Assembly (NCBI RefSeq): GCF_958298935.1
Contig: NC_084941.1
Location: 21,256,001-21,320,000, forward strand
Length of the DNA: 64,000 nt
Source of the DNA: Phragmites australis
Lineage: Eukaryota; Streptophyta; Magnoliopsida; Poales; Poaceae
Direction of reading: 5' to 3'
Of the stretch, positions 56,877 to 64,000 are shown one piece after another. Both the position numbers and the translations under genes were made by a program. Each line of letters starts with the position of its first letter. Position 1 is the first letter of the stretch. The notes beneath the pieces are model-generated. The model did not search any database. It saw nothing but the letters and a program-made list of their open reading frames with translations, and was not told the origin of the DNA.

Positions 56877-58806
56877 CTAAATTCTATAATCACATAATTA
56901 AGCATAATTATGCTTCTTAAGCATTATATTTAATTTTGTATAATTTTGTTTTATAACTCTAGCGCAATTCGTTTCATGTTAATCGGATGAGAGAATCAAA
57001 TTCGGGAGAGAAAAGAATTAAATTCGCAGTTAAAATAGACATCTTTCTCTCTAACATGTGGGACCCACCTGGCCCCACCATCTCTCCCTCCACTTGGGCA
57101 GCAGCCCCACCTGCTCCCTCACTCCCACTCACATGCCTCTCTCCTCTCCCAACCAGCCAAGGCAAGGGAGCTCCCCCTCACTCTCCCTCTCACTCCCTCT
57201 CTCCTTTCTCCCTCAAATCTGCGCTCCAGGAGCCGAATCAAGGTATACATGTGGTACCATTGCAATCATAAGCTCACAAGCATTTCATTCCTCCAATTTA
57301 TTTGCTCATTCCCGAAGGATTTGAGTCGATTTGGATGTCTTTTGGTGTTAGGGTTGAAAAGTGAAGAACACCGGGGTTCTTCGATGTCCCACCGTTTTCT
57401 CTTTCTCCCGGCGGTCCCCAACCTCGGTAATGCACCTTGGGTAAGTCATCTAGGCTTGGATACGTATTTGGTTGGTCGAAATCCGAATTTGGAGATAGGT
57501 GGTGAAGTTTGGGTATTTTTGGATGTTTTAGACCTAATTTGAGGAATTGGATAAATTTGAGTTAGAAATGGAGTTTCTAGGTTGTTAAATGAGTTCTAGA
57601 AATTGGATGTTTTCCTACATTTTAAAGTATATTTTCATGGCATTTCATCATTTGCACCTTGTGGCTTAGATTGTTGCATTTCATTTATACTTATCATTGC
57701 ACGCGTTATGTTTCTTAGAACACGCCGATCCATCGATCCCGGAGACCGAGGTCGATCCCGAGGCGTCGTACTTTTGTGAATCAGTGCATCAAGGCAAGCA
57801 ACCTATTATGTTTGCATATTACACCCGTTTAATCGAATTGAATGAAGTCTAAAATTGATAAATTATGCTTGTGTATGTTTGCATGTTTAGTGAGTCATTG
57901 TCGGGTATAAATGGGTAGATCTTATGTTGAATTACATATCCTCTACCTTGAGATGTTTATACATTACTTGTAGCCTTGAGTTGTTGTCAATGTCTAGGTA
58001 TGAGTTCGACTTATATGCTTAGCCATGCTTAGGTCATTCCGTAGAAGTCGAACGACGGCACGTTCTGTTGTTCGCGAGCATAGGACCTTCTTATGGTTAT
58101 ACACACTTGTTGAGGTTGAGGTGGTTGTATGAGTGGTGAGTATGATATGAGATGTGGGCGGTGCTAGGATGGTGTTTTGTCCTGCCCGGATGTGGAGTTC
58201 CCTTGGGTAGGCCGGTAGAGGAAGATCGGACACCGTAGACCGCTTGCATCGTTTAAGGCCAATCATCGAGGTAGTTGGCTTTAGCACTTACCTTAGTCAC
58301 CACATGCCGATCTAATGGTAAGGCGAGCCGAATACCTTCGCAGTTGTGGCTTTGTGGGACCTGAACAACGACGGTGTGAGCGGGCGGGCTTGTAAGCGGT
58401 ACTAGTTTGCTCCGGGAGTAGTTCTGGTACCGCCACACAGAGCGTTGCATGTCACACACAGTTGGGGCTGGTTGGGAAAGGTTGTCACAGGTACCCCCTT
58501 GTGTGCATTTTAGCGGGTGGCACAAGCCGTATGGTCCTCGTATCGTGTGGGTCCAGGAGTATCCCCTGCAGGGTGTATAAACATTTCGAAATGCCGAGCT
58601 CTTGGTGATGAGCATGCTATTATTTCAATTGCGCCCGGTCGTAGAGTTTCGATTGTGGTTGTGGTTGGTTATGTGGGAGATGGACGAGTTGGTTCTTGGT
58701 TACATATATACTCATGTCGGTTCTAGTTTTATGTTTATGTTGGTTACAGTTACCTTTATGTTCAGTTGGTATATGCAGGGTAGAATCATGTTGTTGGTTA
58801 AGTTAG
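56877..58806 (+). repeat. LTR-like repeat, plus copy of the family at 31392-33450
   Basis: Starts gtcacgtcctaaattctataatcac..., a common start of some grass LTRs. It contains a CTCCCTCT-rich block (57080-57220) and a regulatory-looking spacer. From 58110 to 58806 it matches 32760-33440 in the other orientation. After 58806 (gttggttaagttag) the homology ends and Harbinger-type sequence begins. No protein-coding capacity seen. Confidence 0.6.
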
Positions 58807-59364
58807 TCCCCCACCCCTTCTCTCCCCAATTTCGACAAGCTCGACGGTGGTCAGGGGAGGATTGAGCCAATCGACGTTGAAGATGCGGAGGAGACCCTCG
58901 CCCTAGCCCTCGCCTACCGGGATTCATTGGCCAAAGACCCTATGTCGGCGACGCACGGTGGCTCATCTTTGCCCGGCGCGGTAGGTCCCTCCAGCGTGGG
59001 CGGACTCCTGGCGGGGGATGTGCCTGGTGCTGCAGCCCCGGCACCCGTGGACTCACCGGAGGTTTCCCCAGCGTTGCTGTGGCGTGTGAGGTGCGACGCT
59101 GTTGTACATCATGGCACGGCCGTCGGATTTTCGCTTGGAGCGTCGGTTGCCCCCGCCGTCGCGGATGGCTCCCCTGCTGCGTGGCGAGGGAAATGTCCGT
59201 ACAAGGCACCGCGTCCATCTTCCGCGACTGGTGGCCATGATGCCGACATGGCCATGGTAGCGGATGACGGCGAGGCGGACGCTGCTGCGCATGTGAACAC
59301 CAGCAACAAGGTCATCTTGCCCTGTCTATTTGCATGTGATATTGTACAGATCGATTTGAGTTAG
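58807..59364 (+). other. Harbinger leader region with Ala/Gly-rich frame
   Basis: Frame 58927-59364 (MAKDPMSATHGGSSLPGAVGP...) is GC-rich and without recognisable domain. It precedes the Myb-like ORF and may be its first exon or a 5' leader. Splice to 59880 not demonstrated. Confidence 0.3.
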
Positions 59365-60551
59365 TTAATTTCAGCATGCAACACTGGTTGACCTTGTGTT
59401 GAATCTTCTGGATGAATGGTAGTCAAGCATATGACATAGCATGTCTCAATTCTGGTCATGCAGCACACACGCACTATCTCATGTTAACCAGCATTTGGCT
59501 CATGCTCAATGAGTTGAATCTTTATCTTTTGAGCATCTTTAGTAAGCTTGTATGAATTCAGTTAGATGTTCAAATGGTCATGAATTCAGTTAGATGATTT
59601 GATCATGGTAGGACTTGGTATTCTGATTCGATCCTGGTAGGACTTGGTCATGGATTTGATCCTGGTAGGACTTGGTATGCTGATTTTTGCAAATTTTTAT
59701 ATGTATGCTGATTTTAACAGCTTTAACACATGTATGGAAGCATCTGCTTCTTTTATGTTTAAATTGTTTGTTTATGTTTACCTTTGTCTATTTTGTTAAT
59801 TGGAGTACAATAACTTACAAATTAAATCTGTCACCTATGATTATAACATCAAGTTACCTGTATGTCTGTGTTGTACCGAATAGAAAGAGGATTTTTGACA
59901 AAGAAGATTGGTCCTCCCCGAACAAGGACTTTTTTTGAAATTTGTATTGAAGAAATACGGGCTAGGAATAGGTCTATTGGGCTTATGACCAATAGAGGCT
60001 ACTAGAACATTGCTGTTAAGTACTTGCAAAGGACAGAGTTGCGTCACTCTAGAACACAATTGAAGAACCGATGGGATTTACTCAAAGGCTTGTATAGCTT
60101 TTGGCTAGGCCTTCTCAAAGATACCGGCCTTGGATGGGATAAAGCTAAAGGAACTGTTTATGCAAGTGATGAATATTGGAAAAAAGTCACCAAGGTAACA
60201 ATTATGTGATAGAACATATGTAATACAGAAATATGTGCATTGTATATATTGTGCATACTAAAGGTTCCTTATCTTTTTTTCAGGGACATTCAGAATGGAA
60301 GAAGCTGCAGCATGGTCCACCAGAGTGTGAAGAACTGATGAAGGAAATGTTCGGCGTTGTTGCTGTTGATGGTTCTTCTTCTACAATACCTGGTGAGGAT
60401 GATGGAGGTGTTGGAGGTGTGGTTGGAGAAGGGGTTGGTGACACACATGCAGGACATGGATCATTGGAGACTATTTCAAAGGGTACCAATCCATTGAAGC
60501 GCGGTGTAGGTAGCACTGTTAATAGCCCACAAAAGGTAGCAAAGAGCCCCA

Positions 60552-61255
60552 TGTTGGGAAACGGGTAGGCTACGCTAGCATAAAATAAATTTTCTCTACC
60601 GCATTCAACCAGGAAGCCATGCGAGTAGGGGATCATAAATCGTTACCACTTGACGAGCAGTGCAGCGGAAGAAGAGTTGGAGCAGACCAATCCAACGTTG
60701 TGCGCGTCAAGTAGTCGATCGTCAACCTTGTCCCGAGCACGTCCCGAGCACTTTCCGAGTACTCGCGAGTACGTCCCGAGTACTCCCGAGCACAACCCGA
60801 GTACCTCCGAGCACGTCCCGAGTACCCCTGAGCACGACCCGAGCACCCCCGAGTACGTCCCGAGTACCCCGAGCACGTCCCGAGTACCCCCGAGCACATC
60901 CCGAGTACCCCCGAGCACGTCAGCACCGCAATAGTAGCAGCGCCTCTACGGTATCCACACGTACAAGGATGGAATCGCCGTGCGCCGGTGTGCTAGCACC
61001 GCGCACCCGGCTAGGGTTTCGAAGGGAGTTCAGGAATAGGAGGCGGCCAGGGTTTTTGGTGGCAAGATCTGTTTTTCGGGAAAAACTCAATGCGCCTTGG
61101 CCCCTGCCTATTCTTATATAGAGCACGCTAATGGACCTTTAATCAACATTAAAGCCTATTATGACTCTAAACCCTAATGGACCTTTAATCAACATTAAAG
61201 CCCATTAGCAGATCCAATCCGCAAACTCGATCGCCTCTAGGGCATATCACCAACA
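60552..61255 (-). mobile_element. Copia solo LTR inside the Harbinger Myb ORF
   Basis: On the minus strand it starts tgttggtgatatgccctag and ends ttcccaaca (704 bp, TG...CA). Perfect target duplication CCCCA at 60547-60551 and 61256-61260. TATA-like tatataag at about 61111-61118 (minus). It has two copies of 'ggacctttaatcaacattaaag' and a short-unit array (60731-60925). No internal copia sequence remains. Confidence 0.92.
60731..60925 (-). repeat. cccgagtac/cccgagcac short tandem array in the LTR
   Basis: About sixteen copies of a 10-12-bp word (plus strand cccgag(t/c)ac, followed by gtcc or ccc) occupy 195 bp. Variants alternate 'gagtac' and 'gagcac'. It lies inside the copia solo LTR. Confidence 0.9.
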
Positions 61256-61731
61256 CCCCATGGTTAAGGTAATGAAGGGCATTCATGCCACTTTGGAGAA
61301 CAACTGTACTATTGCAAATAAGGTGATGCAAGGTGAATTTAGGTATAATTCAATTAAAGAAGTGATGGACTTGGTTGTGGAGTACGGGGCACTAGAAGGA
61401 AGTGTGGAGAGTGTGGAGCATTTTATGGCTACCCAATTGTTTGTGAAACCTGAACTCCGTGATATGTTCAAAACCTTTACCACTAAGGAAGGAAGGCTAA
61501 GTTGGTTGAAGAGGTGGTGTACGAAGTAAGGCTTGGTGTAGAAATCTACTACTAGAGTTGAGCGATTTATGTTAGCAGTGATTTTATCTACTTTATGTTG
61601 CCTATGTAATTTATTACTTCAACCTATATGGGGCAATATTTGATTTCCATGAACTTATGTACCTTGTGTTGGCTATGTAATATTATTTGTTTGAACTATT
61701 TGTGTGACAATATTTGTTCCAATGTATGTAG

Positions 61732-62266
61732 ATGCACTTGTATGAAAGTGACGATGACGATGATGAAACTTTTTTGGTTGCACACAATCAACTAGATATG
61801 ATGCAATAATATGGAGCCATTACTTGCGCAATTAGTATGTACTATACTGATACTTATTTGAATAAGTCAGAGAGGATTGAACCTATTCTTTCGGGTCATG
61901 ATTGGGTTATGAAAACCCTTAATATTCCAAAAGATTGTTATAATATGTTTAGGATGAATAGACCACTTTTTGATAGATTGCATAACTTGTTGGTGTCAAC
62001 TTATGGTTTGAAGTCAAGTAGCAAGATGAGTTCTATTGAAGCTTTAGGCATGTTTTTATGGATTGTTGGGGCTCCACAGTCATTTGCTCAAGTGAAGAAT
62101 CGATTTACAAGGTCAAAAGAAACAATTAGTAGGAAATTCAATGAAGTGTTAGAAAATATCTACCTCTTCTCAGCAGATATTGTCAAACCTAGAGACACAA
62201 ACTTCTCGACGATTCATCCAAGACTTCTAAATTCTCGGTTTGCCCCTCATTTCAATAACTGCATAG
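61732..62266 (+). pseudogene. Harbinger transposase (HARBI1-like), truncated
   Basis: ATG at 61732 starts MHLYESDDDDDETFLVAHN; TAA at 61807-61809 interrupts, then the frame continues: SERIEPILSGHDWVMKTLN, MFRMNRPLFDRLHNLL, SSIEALGMFLWIVGAPQSF, KNRFTRSKETISRKFNEVLENIY (the DUF8040-like N-terminal domain). After FAPHFNNCIGA, where IDGTH with the first catalytic Asp should follow, the sequence turns to unrelated GC-rich DNA (62267). It is therefore without DDE residues. The intact-looking N-terminus may be a DNA-binding remnant only. Confidence 0.88.
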
Positions 62267-62488
62267 GTGCGCACGGGCAGGCTGGGCCGGTGGGTTGTTG
62301 TGGCGTAGTTGGACTAGGCCGGTGGAGTGTATAATAACTATTCTACATTCTAGATATAGAATAGCACTACCGTATATATAAATATAAGTGCTATTTTGCA
62401 CTCAAGATATAAAAATAACTTTTATACGTCCAGCTTAGCCAGCCCATCGAGTCGCGCCAGGCGCACGCCCGGACGAGTCAGGATCGGC
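62267..62488. other. Short unassigned sequence between elements
   Basis: GC-rich first part (ggcaggctgggccggtggg), then tatatagaatag-type AT words, then cgcgccaggcgcacgcccgg. No gene; the truncation of the Harbinger transposase begins here. Confidence 0.3.
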
Positions 62489-62497
62489 CAGAAAAAA

Positions 62498-63259
62498 GGG
62501 AAAAATACAACCCCCAAAAGTCACTTGGATTTTGACTTCCCCCCATAAGTTGTTTTGTTGTAAAAAAACCCCCCAAAATTCAAAAAAATAAAAAATTTAA
62601 AAAAATTATAAAAAACTAGAGATAATTCTAAGACCTTTTGTGAATTTTTTCAAAAATAATATCTTTTGCATCATATTTCATGGAGAGGAAGTTTGAAAAA
62701 AAAGAAAAATATGCAGCTCATTTATTAACTCATGTTATTTTAACTTTATCATGTCTACCATTACTTTTCCTACATAAATAATTGTTTCATTAAACTAATA
62801 AAAGTGGTTTCACTAATTTTAGGGGGGTTATGGATTAGCTATGAATTAATCTATCTGCAACATATTTACTCAATCCTGCATGTTACAATAACTATTTCAA
62901 GATTTCATGTATTTTTAGAAGATAGGGGATCATGTAAGAAGATTAAAAAAATTGGTTTCATAATTTTTGGATTAGTAAATAATTAACTATACATTTAACT
63001 CGAATTAATAAATGAGCTACACTTTTTTTTTTCAAATTTCCTCCCTGTAAAATATGATGCAAAGGATATTATTTTTAAAAAGTTTTTTCAAAAAAGTCTT
63101 AGAATTGTCTCTAATTTTTTTAAGAATTTTTTCTGATTGTTTTTAATTTTTAAGATGTTTTTACAATAAAGTCAAACCTTTAGGGGATTTTTACAACAAA
63201 ACAAGTTCTGAATAAAGTCAAATTCAAATGATTTTTAGGGGTGTTTTTGCATTTTTCTC
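62498..63259. mobile_element. Mutator-type MITE with long inverted repeats
   Basis: Left end gggaaaaatacaaccccc, right end (reversed) gagaaaaatgcaaaaacacccc; the inverted repeats run on for roughly 200 bp (e.g. cttgttttgttgtaaaaa and, further in, 'ctctaattttttt / aaaaactagagataattc' and 'aatatgatgcaaa / ttgcatcatattt'). Perfect 9-bp target duplication cagaaaaaa at 62489-62497 and 63260-63268, the length typical of Mutator-like elements. Interior AT-rich, no transposase. Related internal sequence at 1400-2010. Confidence 0.88.
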
Positions 63260-63268
63260 CAGAAAAAA

Positions 63269-64000
63269 CGATGGCGTCGGTCGGCGCGTTTTGGTCCTCG
63301 CGTGGTGTCGGTCAGGAACTGCAGGCGGGCCCACGTGAAGGCCAGGAAGTTGCGACGTGTGGTCTGTTCGGTTGGTTCGGACGGGCAGCTGGGCATGATT
63401 TTTGTTTATACGTGGCTCTGCTCCATGGGCCCAAGCTGCACGTGGCTCGCTATTTAATAAGAAGTAACTCTACTGAATATATTTAATAATTTTTGCCAAG
63501 GCAGTAACTATTTAATAACTATTCAGTAGTTTACGGAAGTTCATTAGTTCAATAGTTTTTAGTAGTTTAATAATTAAAGAAGTTTAGTAGTTCAATAGTT
63601 TTTAGTTGTTTAATAGTTTTTATAGTAGAATTAATTTAATATTAAATTGTTGATCACTGAATATCTAACCATCGATTAACTAATTATAACTACTAAATAC
63701 CTGAGAAATGTTGATTAACATAGAACTATTAAAACTATTAAACATCTGACTACTAAAATTACAGAATAACTAAGCCTACTAAAAATTATTTAATAGTATC
63801 AGTATTAAGTAGTTCCAACACGCTAGGGAGTTGGGCTGGATGATACTTTAGCCTTGGCGCACGGAGGAAGAGAGGGAACAGGAAGGAGATAGACCAGGAA
63901 AGTAACAGAGTGAGAGATCAGCAGCGAGAAGGCTGTCCGTTCACGTGTCGTGCTGTTTGTTGTTTCGGGTCGTTTTCGTTCTCGTTCTCGTGTTTCTCGG
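63269..64000. other. Right flank with agtagttta repeats
   Basis: 63269-63480 is GC-rich without a confident gene. 63480-63830 has many tagtagtttaata-like words on the left and their complements (ctattaaaactattaaaca) on the right, giving a potential long hairpin, possibly another MITE. 63840-64000 is unassigned. Confidence 0.35.

Larger units (their letters stand above)
59880..61530 (+). pseudogene. Harbinger Myb-like (trihelix/SANT) accessory protein, split by LTR
   Basis: Exon about 59880-60196 carries the Myb/SANT-like domain: CIEEIRARNRSIGLMTNRGY, then LRHSRTQLKNRWDLLKGLYSFW, TGLGWDKAKGTVYASDEYW (the typical 'KNRWD-LK--Y--W--L---TGLGWD---GT' block). After a short intron (about 60197-60283) the frame 60284-60551 (HSEWKKLQHGPPECEELMKEMFG) is interrupted by the copia solo LTR 60552-61255 and resumes after it (61261-61530, VKVMKGIHATLENN...FVKPELRDMFKTF, ending TAA/TAG-type stop TAA at 61528-61530). 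Harbinger elements carry such a DNA-binding partner of the transposase. Confidence 0.8.

Noticed and set aside
56974..57324. Protein gene in the CTCCCTCT-rich block
   Set aside because: Low-complexity pyrimidine tract typical of LTR leaders; the frames are short and overlapping.
60731..60925. CRISPR-like array
   Set aside because: Units are 10-12 bp without unique spacers, lie inside an LTR with target duplications, and the genome is a plant's.

Overview
The window is nuclear DNA from a grass (Poaceae). The evidence is plant-type introns, a near-complete plant LIP1-like small GTPase gene, a DUF6598 gene (a family concentrated in grasses), GC-rich exons in AT-rich surroundings, and dense nested transposons: Tat-lineage gypsy, copia, CACTA, PIF/Harbinger, LINE, Stowaway, Tourist and Mutator-type MITEs. 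I cannot name the species from sequence alone. No rRNA, CRISPR or bacterial-type operon is visible.

Layout. 1-790: LTR fragment. 1400-2010: AT-rich repeat related to a MITE at the far end of the window. 2419-14825: gypsy element (RIRE2/Tat type) with 5' LTR, gag-pro-pol decayed by stops and frameshifts, a repeat-rich 3' region, and a long antisense ORF with a probable intron; no 3' LTR is seen. 15490-19207: the one clearly intact multi-exon gene, a LIP1-like GTPase of 7 exons and 339 aa, with a Tourist-like MITE in intron 3. 19.2-22.5 kb: 3' flank, a decayed copia gag piece, a small CACTA-like element and a LINE fragment. 22503-24810: non-autonomous CACTA element with TAT target duplications, carrying an NADPH-thioredoxin reductase fragment. 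25-29 kb: CACTA TNP2 C-terminal remnant split by a solo gypsy LTR (26861-28273; target duplication GTCTC), then an abrupt junction with a 5'-truncated WD40 pseudogene (to 30656).

31.4-33.45 kb: LTR-like repeat with an inverted relative at 58.1-58.8 kb. 33.5-39.6 kb: second, truncated gypsy element on the minus strand, with substitutions at protease and integrase catalytic positions. 39.6-45.1 kb: plus-strand CACTA remnant (TNPA-like region, Pro-rich repeats, degenerate Ulp1-like region, terminal palindromes). 45.1-49.4 kb: minus-strand CACTA TNP2 remnant. 50.6-51.45 kb: PIF/Harbinger transposase pseudogene. 51583-52639: apparently intact two-exon DUF6598 gene (281 aa). 52.8-54.6 kb: LINE reverse-transcriptase remnant. 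54.6-58.8 kb: MITEs, a tRNA/SINE-like patch and LTR fragments. 58.8-62.3 kb: Harbinger Myb-like ORF split in frame by a copia solo LTR (60552-61255; CCCCA), plus a truncated HARBI1-like transposase. 62498-63259: Mutator-type MITE with a 9-bp target duplication.

Biologically this is one clock-associated GTPase gene and one DUF6598 gene in transposon layers, with several insertions datable relative to each other by exact target duplications. I see no convincing new multi-gene system. The most interesting points are the CACTA-captured thioredoxin reductase fragment, the head-to-head placement of the gypsy antisense gene and LIP1, the palindromic LTR repeat units, and the two insertions whose reading frames are continuous across the site.
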